This document shows positions 37,003 through 50,150 of a DNA stretch of 64,000 bases, piece after piece (the first letter of the stretch is position 1; each line of letters opens with the position of its first letter). The notes under the pieces were generated by a model. The model had not been told where the DNA came from. It saw nothing but the letters and a program-made list of their open reading frames with translations, and made no database searches. The DNA is taken from NCBI GenBank assembly GCA_033961575.1, contig CM066740.1:58969213-59033212 (forward strand), read 5' to 3'. A program made the translations under genes and the position numbers. Origin of the DNA: Aselliscus stoliczkanus (Eukaryota > Chordata > Mammalia > Chiroptera > Hipposideridae).

Positions 37003-37970
37003 TTGTGGACTTCTAGTAAGATGGAACGGACTGATCCTGTGCTGGCTGCCTCCTGGGATCTCACCAAGATTACAGGTGATTTGTGCAAGGTTCGGCCTTG
37101 TGTTCCCTGGGCGCTGGATGGGTAGAGTCACTGGATGAGGGACCTGGGGTGGAGGCCACGTTGGGCCTGGTGGGGGGGGGCAGAAATAGGGGAGGGCGGG
37201 CTCCCTGGGGTTACCTAGGCGGTGATGCGGAGGCTTCTCCAGTTGGGGGAGGGACCCTCCGGCCCCACACAAAGATCACTGGCCACAAGTTGCTTTGCCG
37301 GGGGGAATTCTGCAATGGCTGGTGGTAGAGGTTGGTGAGGACTTTCTTTGCTCAGCTTGGTGGGGCTGGAGGCAGCTGGAGAGCCGGTGGGGCCAGCGTA
37401 CAGGCTCCATTGCCGGAGGTGGGGGGGGCGCTCGCCCAGTTTGTGGTGGGGGGAGTGGCTGTGTGGGCTGGGCCCAGGAGATTGTGGGGACGGACTGCAC
37501 TGGCAACTTTGGCTTGGGAGCTGGAGATTTCTGGGTTCCCCTGGTGTGGGGCTTATTCATGGATGGTGTACAGGAGGGTGCCATTTTTTCAGGGTTGGGA
37601 TCTCTCACAGAGGGTCAGGTCCTCGACCGCATTAGTCTGGTGAAATTGGTGCAGGAGTGCATGTGTGCCTGTGTGTGCCTGCAGACTTGGATCCCCACTG
37701 ATCACCCTGCTTGTGCAGTGTTGCCAGGGAAATGCTGGGTGGGTGTGCTCTGGCTCAATCTTGCTGTACATTGAGACTCGGGAGTGTGTGAGCTGCCTTT
37801 GGTCCCTGCTCTCCACACTGCTTGTGCAGAGTTGCCAGGCTAGGGATTGGCTGTTGGGCTGCTTAGCCTGATCTGCGAGCTGCTGATTGGGACAAGCTGA
37901 GACTGCGAGTTTTCCTGAGAGTGTTGGGCCAGGAGCAGTGTGCCTGTGTAATCTGGTTGGGGCTTTTCTG

Positions 37971-38465
37971 GTGAGGTTGTCTGGGCTGGTTGCAGTGCAT
38001 GCTGCTCTGACTGGTGGTGCCTTGGGGGCCTGCCCTGCCCACTTAGAGCTGTGTTGCCAGAGGCACCCTGAGCCCCTGGTTCCTGGCCCCCACCTCCACA
38101 GGCCACAGAGAGATTTTTGCAGCAGCAGACAACCTGGAACAACCCATTAGGATTTTTGGTAGTGAGCACGCAGAAGCTAATTGAGAAAAGTTCACTGAAA
38201 GACTGAGAGAGAGGCTTGTGCATAACATGTTAAGCCCTTAATCCCAATAGTTGGTGCGAGCTGCTCGGAGACTCTCTATTGCTGAGCAAGTGGTCTGCAG
38301 ATTAAAGAGGATGAACAGCCCCCTAACTTTTTCTTTCTTTCTTTTTTTTCTTTTTTCCCCTGTTTTCCTTTTCTTTTTTCCTGTTTCCCTTTTTCTCTTT
38401 TCTTTTTTCTTCTTTTTTCCTTTTCTTTTTCCTTTTTTGTTTTTTCTTTTTTTTTTCCTTTCTAG
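37971..38465 (+). promoter_or_regulatory. Candidate 5'UTR intron of L1-D
   Basis: The left edge is TTCTG|GTGAGG, a good donor context. The right edge is a ~150-bp pyrimidine tract (38322-38463) followed by CTAG|GTGATCTATC, a good acceptor. L1-A has the flanks joined exactly (CTCTCCTG|GTGATCTATC, junction after 10747). L1-F keeps the acceptor but has lost the donor region. Confidence 0.55.
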
Positions 38466-38510
38466 GTGATCTATCTAATACATCGAAGCAATCACAGAAT
38501 GACAGCCAGA

Positions 38511-39376
38511 ATGAAGAAATAAAAAAAATGTCCCTAGTAAAATATCAGAAGAAACCTCCAGAAATGGAACTAAATGAAACAGAGGGATTGAAACTTTCAG
38601 AGACAGATTATAGAACACTGATCATAAGAATGTTTAAGGAACTTAGTGAGAACAAAAAGAAGGATAGGGAAATCATAAAAAAACAGTTAGAAGTAAAGAA
38701 TACAATAACTGAAATGAAGAACACACTTGAAGGAATCACCAGTAGATTAGATGAAGCAGAGGACTGGATCACCAACTTAGAACACAAAATAGCAGAAGTC
38801 ACCAAGTTGGAACAGTAAAAAGACAAAAGAACAAAAAACAGTGAAAATAGTTTAAGAGACCTGTGGAACAAGATAAAGTGCATCAACATGACATCATAGG
38901 AATACCCGAAGAAAAGAGAAGAAGCAAGAGATTAAGAATGTATATGAAGAAATAATGATAGAAAACTTCCCTACCCTGGTGAAGGAAATAGACATACAAA
39001 CGAGGAAGTGCAGAGAGTTCCAAACAAGCTGAACCCAAACAAGCCCACACCAAGACACATCATAGTTAAAATGGCAAAGGTTAAAGACAAAGACAGCATC
39101 CTAGAGGCAGCAAGAGAAAGACAGCAGGTTATAGAAAAAGAAACTCCTATAAGACTAACAGCTGATGTGTCTACAGAAACACTGCAGGCCAGAAGGGAGT
39201 GGCAGGAAATATTCAAAGTGATGCAAAATGAAAGCCTACAACCAAGATTGTTCTACCCAGCATGGCTATAATTTAAGATTGAAGGAAAGATAAAGAGCTT
39301 CTCAGAAAAGAATAAGCTTAAGGAATTCACTACCATCTAGCCAACATTGCAGGAAATGTTAAAAGGACTTTTTTTA
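38511..39376 (+). pseudogene. L1-D ORF1, broken
   Basis: The start codon at 38511 is followed after MKK by a stop (TAA), so the first usable frame starts at 38528. Coiled coil and RRM parts end at a stop at 38816-38818. The C-terminal part (VQRVPNKLNPNKPTPRHIIVKMAK..) is open at 39008-39271. An in-frame TAA follows near 39271, and a TAG sits in the final TTK block. Confidence 0.8.
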
Positions 39377-39432
39377 ACAGAAGAAAGTGCAAAACAAGCT
39401 GACCCAGGAAGACAAGAAATACAAGTAACAAA

Positions 39433-41681
39433 ATGGCAATAAATATGCACCTATCAGTAATCACTTTAAATGTGAATGGGCTAAATGCTCCTATCAAAAG
39501 ACACAGAGTGGCTGAGTGGATAAGAAAACAGGACCCATTCATATGCTGCCTACAAGAGACTCATCTCAGATCAAAAGACACACACAGACTGAAAGTAAAT
39601 GGATGGAATAAGATATTTCATGCAAATGGAAATGAGAGAAAAGCTGGAGTAGCAATACTTATTTCTGAGAAAATAGACTTTAAAATGAAGACTACAATAA
39701 AAGACAAAGAAAGGCACTACATAAGAATAAATGGATCAATTCAACAAGAGGATATAACCCTAGTAAATATCTACGGACACAACATAGGTGCTCCTAAATA
39801 TATAAAACAGATTTTGCAGACATAAAGAGAGAAATCAACAGTAACACTATCATAGTAGGTGACCGCAACACCCTGTTGTCACCAATGCACAGATCCTCCA
39901 AAAAGAAAATCAACATGGATACAGTGGCCTTAAATGACCATTTATACCAGCTGGGTTTAATCGATAGTTTTAGAGCATTTCACCCCAAAACTACAGAATA
40001 TGCATTCTTCTCAAGTGCACATGGAACATTTACCAAGATACACAACACGTTAGGCCACAAAACAAGTCTCAACAAATTTAAGAAGATTGAAATCATATCA
40101 AGGGTGTTCTGTGATTATAATGCTATGAAACTAGAAATCAATTATGAGAAGAAACCTGGAAAGCACAAAATCATATGGAGCCAGAATAACATGCTACTAA
40201 ATAGCGAGTGGATCAAAAATGAGATTAAGGAGGAGATCAAGAGATACCTTGAGACAAATGAAAATGAAAACATCACCACCAAAATCTCTGGGATGCAGCG
40301 AAAGCAATCCTAAAAGGAAAGCTCATAGCAATGCAGGTCTATCTAAAGAAACAAGAACAATCTCAAATCAACAGACTATCTTTACACCTAAGGGAACTTG
40401 AAAAAGAACAGCAAAACAAGCCTAAAGGGAGAATGAGGAAGGAAATAATAAAGAACAGTGCAGAAATAAATGAAATAGAGATTAAAAAAATACAAAAGAT
40501 CAATGAAACCAAGAATGGTCTTTTGAAAAGATAAACAAAATCAACACACCCTTAGTCAGACTCACCTAGAAAAAGGGAGAGAGGACCCAAATTAATAAAA
40601 TCAGAAATGAAAGAGTATAAGTGACAACACATACACAGAACTACAGAAAATTTTTAAAAAATACTATGAGCAACTATATACCAACAAATTCAACAATCTG
40701 GAAGAAATGGATAAATTTCTAGAAGCATACAATCTACCAAGTCTGAACCAAAAAGAAACAGAAACTCTGAACAGACTGATTATGCCAAAGAAATTGAATC
40801 AGGAATCAATCTTCCAATAAATAAAAGTCCTGTACTAGATGGCTTCACATGTGAATGTTACGAAACATTAAAAAAAGAATTAATACCTAATTTTCTCAAA
40901 CTATTCCAAAAAAAAATACAGAATGAGGGAAGTCTCCCAAGCACATTTTATGAGGCCACTATGACTCTGATCCCCAAAACAGACAAAGATAGTACAAAAA
41001 AGAAAACTACAGGCTGATATATCCCTAGTGAACATAGTCACAAACATCCTAAATGAAATACTAGCCAACCAAATTCAGCAACACATTGCAAAGATCATAT
41101 ACCACGATCAAGTGGGATTCATTCCCGGTATGCAAGCTTGGCTGAATATCTGCAAATCAATTAATGTAATACATCACATTAACAAAATGAAAAATAAAAA
41201 TCATACGATCATATCAATAAATGCAGAAACAGCATCTGACAAAATCCAGCAGCCATTTATGATAAATCTCTCAGCAAAGTGGGAATCGTGGAATCATATC
41301 TCAACATATAAAGGCCATATATGATAAGCCCACAGCAAACATTGTATTCAAAGGGGAAAGGCTAAAATCTTTCCCCTTATGATCAGGAACAAGACAAGGC
41401 TGCCGACTTTCACCACTTCTATTTAACATAGTTCTGGAAGTTCTAGCCACAGCAATCAGAAAATAAAATAAAATAAAAGGCATCCAAATTGTAAAAGAGG
41501 AAGTAAAATTATCATTATATGCAGATGAGAAGATACTATATAGAGAGAATCCCAAAGGCTCCATCAAAAAATGCTAGAACTGATAAATTAATTTGGTAAG
41601 GGAGCAGTATACAAAATTGATATTCAGAAATCAGTTGCATTTGTATACACCAATAATAAACTATCAGAAGAAGAAATCAGG
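39433..41681 (+). pseudogene. L1-D ORF2, first part, broken
   Basis: It starts MAINMHLSVITLNVNG at 39433 with an open endonuclease frame of 130 codons containing QETH and VNIYGHNIG. Later frames are split by small indels. The RT motif reads YADE at 41518-41529 because the second catalytic aspartate codon GAC became GAG. The rest of ORF2 continues at 48110. Confidence 0.85.
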
Positions 41682-42815
41682 GCAGGTTCCGGTAAGATGG
41701 CAGAATAGACGGACGCTCTCCGAACTGCCTCTCGGGATCACATCAAAATTACAAATAATTTATGCAACATTTAACCTCGAGAGGCCCCTGAACATTAGAT
41801 AAACAGAACCTCTAAACAAAGGACCTAAAGAGGAGGCCACGTCAAGTCTGGTAGGAGGGGCGCCGACGAGAGAGGGCAAGCTCCGTGAGGAATGCCCCAG
41901 CTGAGTGGGGAGGCTTCTCCGGTTGGGGGAGAGACCCTCCGGCCCCACACTGAGCTCACTAGCCCAGAGTTGCTTTGCCAGGAAGAGGAATTCCACGATA
42001 GTGGGCAGTAGAAATTAGTGAGGACTCTCTTTGCTCGACTCGGTGAGGCTGGGGACAGCTGGAGAACCAGTGGGGCCGGCGCACGGGTTCACCCGCCGGC
42101 GAGCACTCACCCGGTTCTTGTCAGAGGGAGTGGATGCATGAGCCGGGCCCAGAAGCCTGTCGGGAGGAACTGAACTGAGCACATTTGGTGCAGAAGCTGG
42201 AGGTTTTGGGATTGTTGTTCCACTGGTGCGGAGCTTGCACACAAGCGGCGTACAGGAGACCGCTATTTTTTCAGGGTTGGGCCCTCCCACGGAGGATCCA
42301 ATTGGTCTGGTGAACTTGGCGCAGGAGTGCGTGCATGCATGAGTGCGTGCGTGCGCATGCGGCCTTGCATTCCCACCCTCCGCCCTGCTTGTGTTGCGTT
42401 GCCAGGGAAACGCCTGGCGGGTGCCCTGCGGCTACATCAGGCTGCTCACTGAGACACAGGAGTGCGTAAGCCACCTTGGATCCCCACCCTCTGCCCTGCT
42501 TCAGCTGCGTTGCCAGGGAAATGCAGGGCAGGTGGTCTCCAGCTGCATCACTCTGTTCACTGAGACTCAGTAGCAAACAACCTGCAACAACCTGTGAAGA
42601 TTTTTTTTTGGGGGGGGGAGTGAGCATGATTCCAGAGCACATAGCAGCTAATTGTGGAAAGCTCACTGCAACCCTGAGAAAGTGGTCTGCAGATTAAAGA
42701 GGACAGAGAGCCCCCACACCTCTTTCCTTTTTTTTTTTCTTTTTTCTTTTTTCTTTTCCCTTCTTTCTAGGTGATCTATCTAATACATCGAAGCATTCAC
42801 AGAATGACAGCCAGA
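41682..42815 (+). promoter_or_regulatory. L1-F type I 5'UTR
   Basis: This CpG-rich leader has a ~111-bp direct duplication (CCTTG-AT-CCCACCCTC-GCCCTGCTT.. at 42363 and 42474). A pyrimidine tract follows at 42715-42770, ending TTTCTAG right before GTGATCTATC. A G-run (GGGGGGGG) lies near 42611. Relative to L1-D, the stretch with the candidate splice donor is missing between about 42571 and 42575. Confidence 0.75.
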
Positions 42816-43683
42816 ATGAAAAAACAAAGAGACATGTCCCAAGTAAAAGATCAGAAGAAAACTCTAGAAATGGAACTAAATGAAACAGAGGTATCCAAAC
42901 TTTCAGAGACAGAGTTTAGAACACTGATGATAAGAATGTTTAAGGAACTTAGCGAAGACATAAAGCAAGATAGGGAATCCATAAAAAACAACCTGTTAGA
43001 ACTAAAGAACACAATAACTGAAATGAAGAACACACTCGAAGGAATCACCAGTAGAGTAGATGAAGCAGAGAAGCGGATCAGTGAATTAGAAGACAAAATA
43101 GCAGAAATCACCCAGCTGGAACAACAAAAAGGAAAAAGAATAAAAAAGAATGAAAATAGTTTAAGAGACCTCTGGGACAACATGAAACGCAGCAATTATC
43201 GAGTCATAGGAATACCAGAAGGAGAAGAGAAGAAGCAAGGGATTGAGAATGTATTTAAAGAAATAATGATTGAAAACTTCACTACCATGGTGAAGGAAAT
43301 TGACATACAAGCCCAGGATGTACAGAGAGTTCCTAACAGGCTGAATCCAAATAGGCCCAAGACACATCATAGTAAAAATGGCAAAGGTTACAGGCAGAGA
43401 CAGAATCCTAAAAGCAGAAAGAGAAAGACAGCAGGTTACATATAAAGGAACTCCTATAAGACTAACAGCTGACTTTTCTTCAGAAACTCTGAAGGCCAAA
43501 AGGGAATGGCAAGGGATATTCAAAGTGACACAAAATAAAGGTCTACAACCAAGATTGCTCTACCCAGCACAGCTAGCACTTAAAATTGAAGGAGAGATAA
43601 AGAGCTTCTCAGAAAAGAATAAGCTTAAGGAGTTCATTACCACCAAGCCAGCATTGCAGGAAATGTTAAAAGGGCTTTTTTAA
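42816..43683 (+). pseudogene. L1-F ORF1, one 5-bp deletion
   Basis: The preferred start is 42816 (MKKQRDMSQ); another in-frame ATG lies at 42804. The frame is open through the coiled coil (residues ~40-130) and RRM (RVIGIPEGEEKKQGIEN). At about 43357 five bases are missing compared with the CCCACACCAAGACAC of sister copies. The C-terminal domain (KGTPIRLTADFSSETLKAKREW) therefore lies in the next frame, ending MLKGLF and TAA at 43681-43683. This is the only break I see. Confidence 0.88.
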
Positions 43684-43739
43684 GCAGAAGAAAGGGGAAA
43701 ACAAGCTAACCCAGGAAGACAAGAAATACAAATAACAAA

Positions 43740-46700
43740 ATGGCAATAAATATACACGTATCAGTAATTACCTTAAATGTGAATGGGCTAAATGCTCCAA
43801 TCAAAAGACACAGAGTGGCTGAGTGGATAAGAAAACAGCACCCATGCATATGCTGTCTACAAGAGACTCATCTCAGATCAAAAGACACACATAGACTGAA
43901 AGTAAATGGATGGAATAAGATATTTCATGCAAATGGAAATGAGGAAAAAGCTGGAGTAGCAATACTTATTTTGGACAAAATAGACTTTAAAATGAAGACT
44001 ACAATAAAAGACAAAGAAGGGCACTACATAATAATAAAGGGATCAATTCAACAAGAGGACATAATGCTAGTAAACATCTATGCACCCAATATAGGAGCTC
44101 CTAAATATATAAAACAGATTCTGACAGACATAAAGGCAGACATCAACAGTAACACTATCATAGTAGGGGACTTCAACACCCCGTTGTCACCAATGGACAG
44201 ATCCTCCAGACAGAAAATCAACACGGACATAGTGGCCTTAAATGACACTTTAGACTAGCTGGATTTAATTGATATTTTTAGAGCATTTCACCCCAATGCT
44301 ACAGAATATACATTCTTCTCAAGTGCCCATGGAATATTCTCCAAGATAGACCACACGTTAGGCCACAAAACAAGTCTCAACAAATTTAAGAAGATTGAAA
44401 TCATATCAAGTGTCTTCTCTGACCATAATGCTATGAAACTAGAAATCAATTATAAGAAGAAATCTGGAAAGCTTACAAATACATGGAAGCTAAATAACAT
44501 GCTTCTAAATAGTGAGTGGGTGAAAAACGAGATCAAGGAGGAAATCAAAAGATACCTCGAGACAAATGAAAATGAAAACACCACGACCCAAAATCTCTGG
44601 GATGCAGCGAAAGCCGTCCTAAGACGGAAGTTCATAGCAGTGCAGGCCTACTTAAAGAAGGAAGAAAAATCTCAAATCAACAGACTCTCTCTACACCTAA
44701 GGGAACTCGAAAAAAAAAAAAGCAAAACAAGCCTAACGGGAGCACAAGAAAGGAAATAATAAAGACCAGAGCAGAAATAAATGATATAGAGAACAAAAAA
44801 AAAAAAATACAAAAGATCAATGAAACCAAGAGTTGGTTTTTTGAAAAGATAAACAAAATTGACAAACCCTTAGCACGACTAACCAAGAAAAAGAGAGAGA
44901 GAACCCAAATTAATAAAATCAGAAATGCAAGAGGAGAAATGACAACAGATACCACAGAAATACAGAAAATTTTAAGACAATACTATGAGCAACTATATGC
45001 TAACAAATTCGACAATCTGGAAGAAATGGATAAATTTCTAGAAGCATACAATGTATCAAGTCTGAACCAAAAAGAAACAGAAACTCTGAACAGACTGATT
45101 ACTGCCAAAGAAATTGAATCAGTAATCAACAATCTTCCCACCAACAAAAGCCCTGGACCAGATGGCTACCCAGGTGAATTTTACAAAACATTAAAAAAAG
45201 AATTAGTACCTATTCTCCTCAAACTGTTCCAAAAAATACAGAAGGAGGCAAGGCTCCCAAACTCTTTCTATGAAGCCACTATCACCCTGATTCCTAAGTC
45301 AGACAAACATATTACAAAAAAGGAAATCTACAGGCCAATATCCCTAATGAACATAGATGCAAAAATTCTCAACAAAATACTAGCAAACCGAATTCAGCAT
45401 CTCATTAAAAAGATCATACACCACGATCAAGTGGGATTCATTCCTGGTATGCAAGCTTGGCTGAATATCTGCAAATCAATTAACGTAATACATCACATTA
45501 ACAAAACGAAAAATAAAAATCGTATGATCATATCAATAGATGTAGAAAAGGCATTTGACAAAATCCAGCAGCCATTTATGATAAAGACTCTTAACAAAGT
45601 GGGAATAGTGGGATCATACCTCAGCATAATAAAGGCCATATATGATAAGCCCACAGCAAACATCGTACTCAATGGGGAAAGACTTAAAGCTTTCCCCTTA
45701 AGATCAGGAACAAGACAAGGCTGCCCGCTTTCACCACTTCTATTTAACATAGTTCCGAAAGTTCTGGCCACAGCAATCAGACAAGAAAATGAAATAAAAG
45801 GCATCCAAATTGGAAAAGAGGAAGTAAAATTGTCATTATATGCAGATGACATGATACTACATTTAGAGAATCCCAAAGACTCCACCAAAAAACTGCTAGA
45901 ACTGATACACGAATTTGGTAAGGTAGCAGGATACAAAATTAATATTCAGAAATCAGTGGCATTTCTATACACCAATAATAAACTATCAGAAGAAGAAATC
46001 AGGAAATCAATCACTTTTACAATTGCTTCAAAAACAATAAAATATCTAGGAATCAATTTGACTTAAGAAGTAAAAGACCTGTACTCACAAAATTGTGAGA
46101 CACTGAAGAGAGAAATCAAAGAAGATACAAATAAATGGAAATACATACCATGCTCATGGATAGGAAGAATTAATATAGTTAAAATATCAATACTTCCTAA
46201 AGCAATATATAGATTCAATGCAATTCCAATCAAACTACCAAGGACATTTTTCTCTGAAATAGAACATAGACTCCTAAAATTTATATGGAGTCACAAAAGA
46301 CCCCGAATAGCTACAGCAATGTTGAGAAATAAGAACAAAGTGGGAGGCATCACACTACCTGACATCAAAACATACTACAAGTCTACACTAATCAAAACAG
46401 TATGGTACTGGCATAAAAACAGACACATAGACCAATGGAATAGAATAGAGAGCCCAGGAATAAACCCATCTATATATGGTCATTTAATCTATGACAATGG
46501 AAGCAAGAATTTACACTGGAGTAAAGATAGTCTATTTAATAAGTGGTGCTGGGAAAATTGGACTGACACGTGCAAAAAAATGAAAATAGACCATCTACTT
46601 ACACCATATACGAGAACAAACTCAAAATGGATTAAAGACTTAAATGTAAGACCTGAAACCATAAAACTCCTAGAAGAAAATATAGGGAGTAAGTTTGCAG

Positions 46701-47570
46701 ACATTACCCTGAGTAATATTTTTACCGATATATCCCCTCGGGCAAGGGAAATGAAAGAAAAAATGAACATATGGGATTACATCAAACTTAAAACTTTTTT
46801 CACAGCAAAGGAAATCATCAATAAAACAAAAAGGCAGCCTACTGAATGGGAGAAGATATTTGCCAATGATATATCTGATAAGGGGTTGATATCCAAAATT
46901 TATAAAACACTCATACAATTCAACACCAAAAAAACAAACAACCCAATTAAAAAATGGGCAGAGGATATGAGGAGGCATTTCTCTAAAGAGGACATACAGA
47001 TGGCCAACCGGTATATGAAAAAACGTTCAACCTCACTAATCATCAGAGAAATGCAAATAAAAACCACAATGAGATAACCACCTCACTCCAGTCAGAATGT
47101 CTATCATCAACAAATCAACAAACAACAAGTGTTGGCGAGGGTGTGGAGAAAAGGGAACCCTGGTGCACTGTTGATGGGATTGCAAATTGGTGCAGCCATT
47201 ATGAAAATCAGTATGGAGGTATCTCAAAACACTGGAAATGGAACTGCCGTATGACCCAGCAATTCCACTCTTGGGAAGCTACCCAGAGGAATCCAAGACG
47301 CTAATTCGAAAAAATATATGCACCCCTATGTTTATTGCAGCTCTATTTACAATAGCCAAGACTTGGAAACAACCGAAATGCCCATCAGTAGATGACTGGC
47401 TTAAGAAACTGTGGTACATTTATACAATGGAGTATTACTCCACTATAAAAAAGAATGAAATTGTACCATTTGCAACAATATGGATGGACCTAGAGACTAT
47501 TATGTTGAGTGAAATAAGTCAGTCGAAGAAATACAAATACCACATGATCTCACTTATATGTGGAATTTGA
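43740..47570 (+). pseudogene. L1-F ORF2 (EN-RT), five small lesions
   Basis: The span of about 1277 codons matches full-length L1 ORF2p. Domains in order: endonuclease (LNVNGLN, QETH, VNIYAPNIG, VGDFNTPLS, and SDHNA near 44417), Z region, RT with YADD at 45839-45850, and a C-terminal region ending SLICGI at 47570. Lesions: CAG to TAG at 44256-44258; indels in A-runs at about 44711-44722 and 44794-44806; GAA to TAA at 46064-46066; one extra A at about 47077. Between these it is open for 375 (44939-46066) and 252 (46319-47077) codons. Confidence 0.9.
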
Positions 47571-48098
47571 AAAACTGAATGAATGAGCATAAGAAACAGA
47601 AATAGTTTCATAGATATAGAGGAAAAACAGGGTTGCTAGTTGGGAGAGGGGTGGGGATGAGGGAGAAGGGGAAAGGATTAAACAGCATAAATAGGTAACT
47701 ACAGTATTGTCACAGGGATATGAAAGACAGTTCGGGGAATATAATGTTGTTAATATTTTGTGGGGTGTCAGATGTTCACACGTTTTGTTAGGGAGACCAC
47801 TTCATGGATGGAGTAGAGGCTTGATCACTGCACTGTATACCTGAAATTGATGTTGTATAATATTGTATGCCAACTGTAATTGAATATATAAACAGTCACG
47901 GAATGTGGATTATATGGTGGAAGGGAGTCAAAGGAATTGTAATAGATAGTATGATATGGGGGGGAGGAGTGGGAGGGGAGAACTGGGGGAGGGGGGTTGT
48001 CACTTTGAGGGGTAAAAAGTATAACTATTGCATTTTGTTGTACACCTGAAGCTAATTAAAAGTATATATAAATACATAAAAAAAGAAAAGGGAAAAAA
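47571..48098 (+). other. L1-F 3'UTR with G-rich tract and poly(A)
   Basis: The 3'UTR includes the polypurine stretch at 47641-47675 and several G runs at 47957-47997 in a G3+N1-7 arrangement. It ends in TTGTACACCTGAAGCTAATT, AATACATAAA and an impure poly(A). Confidence 0.75.
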
Positions 48099-50150
48099 AA
48101 GAAATCAGGAAATCTAACCCATTTACAATAGATTCAAAAACAATAAAATATCTAGGAATAAATTTAACTGAAGAAGTGAAAGACCTGTACTCAGAAAATA
48201 ATGAGACACTGAAGATTGAATTCAAAGAAGATACAAATTAATGGAAATACATACAATGTTCATGGATAGGAAGAATTAATATAGTTAAAATGTCAGTACT
48301 ACCTAAGGCACTATATGGATTCAATGGAATTCCAATCAAACTACCGAGGACATTTTTCTCAGAAATAGAACATAGAATCCTAAAATTTATATGAAACCAT
48401 AAAAGACCCTGATAGGCATGGCAATCTTGAGAAATAAGAACAAAGTGGGAGGCACCATGCTACCTTACATCAAAAGATACTACAAGGCTACAGTATGGTA
48501 CTGGCATAAAAACAGATACATAGAGCAATGGAATAGAATAGAGAGCCCAGGTATAAACCCATCCATATACAGTCGTTTAATCTATGACAATGGAAGCAAG
48601 AATTTACATTGGAATAAAGACAGTCTATTTAATAAATGGTGCTGGGAAAATTGGACTGACACGTGCAAAAAATGAAAATAGACCACCTACTTACACCATA
48701 TACGAGAACAAACTCAAAATGGATTAAAGACTTAAATGTAAGACCTGAAACCATAAAACTCCTTGAAGAAAACAGAGGGAGTAAGATTGCAGACATTACC
48801 CTTAGCAATATTTTTACTGATATATTCCATCGGGCAAGGGAAATAAAAGTAACAATGAACATATGGGATTATATCAAACTTAAAAGTTTTTTCACAGCAA
48901 AGGAAATCATCAATAAAACAAAAGGCAGCCTACTGACTGGGAGAAGATATTTGCCAATGATATATCTGATAAGGGGTTAATATCCAAAATTTATAAAACA
49001 CTCATGAAATTCAATACCAAAAAAACAAACCACCCAATTAAAAAATGGGCAGAGGATATGAAGAGGAATTTCTCTAAAGAAGGTATACAAATGACCAACA
49101 TATGAAAAAATGTTCAACTTCGCTAATCTTTAGAGAAATGCAAATGAAAACCACAATGAGATACCACCTCACTCCAGTCAGAAAGGCTATCATCAATAAA
49201 TCAACAAAATCAAGATTGTGGAGAAAAGGGAACCCTGGTGCACTGTTAGTGGGACTGCAGATTCATGCAGCCGTTATGGAAATCAGTATGGAGGTATCTC
49301 AAAAAATGGATATAGAACTACTCTATGACCCAGCAATTCCACTCTTGGGTATCAACCCAGAGCAATCCAAGACACTAACTCGAAAAAATATATGCACCCC
49401 TATGTTTATTGCAGCGCTATTTACAATAGCCAAGACCTGGAAAGAACCAAAATGCTCATCGGTAGACGACTGGATTAAGAAACTGTGATACGTTTATACA
49501 ATGGAGTATTACTCCGCTATAAAGAAGAATGAAATCATAGCATTTGCAAAAATATGGTTGGACCTACAGACTATTATGTTAAGTGAAATAAGTCAGTTGG
49601 AGAAAGACAAATACCATATGATCTCACTTATATGTGGAATCTAAAGAACTGAATAAATGATCAAAATAAACAGAAACAGTCTCATAGATATAGAGGAAAA
49701 ACATGATTACTATTTGGGAGGGGGGTGGGGATGAGGAGGAAGGGGAAGGGATTAGACACCATAAATAAGTAACTACAATATTGCCACATGGATATAAAAG
49801 ACCATTTGGATAATATAATTAATAATGTTGTAAATATTTTGTGGGGTGTCAGATGGTCACATGTCTTGTTAGGGAGACCACTTCATGTATGGAGTAGATG
49901 CTTGATCACTGCACTGTACACATGAAGCTGATGTTGTATAATATTGTATGCCAACTGTAATTGAATACATAGATAGTCACAGCATGTGGAGTATACTGTG
50001 AAAGGGAATCAAAGTAATCGTAATAGATATGTATGATATGTGGGTGGAGTGGGGTGGCGAATTTGGGGAGGGGGGTTGTCAGTTGGAGGGGTAAAAAGTA
50101 TAACTATTGCACTGCACTGCACTCCTGAAAGTAATTTTATTAAAAAAATG
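48099..50150 (+). mobile_element. L1-D, 3' part
   Basis: This picks up L1-D ORF2 exactly where 41681 left off, after the duplicated AAGAAATCAGG. It contains the remainder of ORF2 to 49644 and the 3'UTR to about 50150. Confidence 0.88.
48110..49644 (+). pseudogene. L1-D ORF2, last part, broken
   Basis: This is the post-RT and C-terminal region of ORF2p. Stops and frameshifts split it into frames at 48418-48675, 48663-48980 and 49102-49488. The TAA at 49642-49644 follows SLICGI, the same end as in L1-F. Confidence 0.85.

Larger units (their letters stand above)
37003..41681 (+). mobile_element. L1-D, 5' part
   Basis: The type I 5'UTR starts GGACTTCTAGTAAGATGG near 37008 and extends to 38510. 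ORF1 and two thirds of ORF2 follow. The copy is cut at AAGAAATCAGG (41671-41681) by L1-F and resumes at 48099. The 5'UTR is CpG-rich in places and contains an intact GT..AG interval, 37971-38465. Confidence 0.88.
41682..48098 (+). mobile_element. L1-F, youngest full-length LINE-1
   Basis: The element is 6.4 kb, bounded by identical 11-bp target-site duplications AAGAAATCAGG (41671-41681 and 48099-48109) inside L1-D ORF2. It has a 5'UTR (41682-42815), ORF1, ORF2, a G-rich 3'UTR and a poly(A). Few lesions separate it from coding capacity, so it inserted last in this neighbourhood. The first bases, GCAGGTTCCGGTAAGATGGC, give the full 5' end. Confidence 0.92.

Noticed and set aside
44939..46066. 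Intact reverse-transcriptase gene
   Set aside because: It is one open segment of L1-F ORF2, closed by a nonsense codon at 46064 and frame-shifted upstream.
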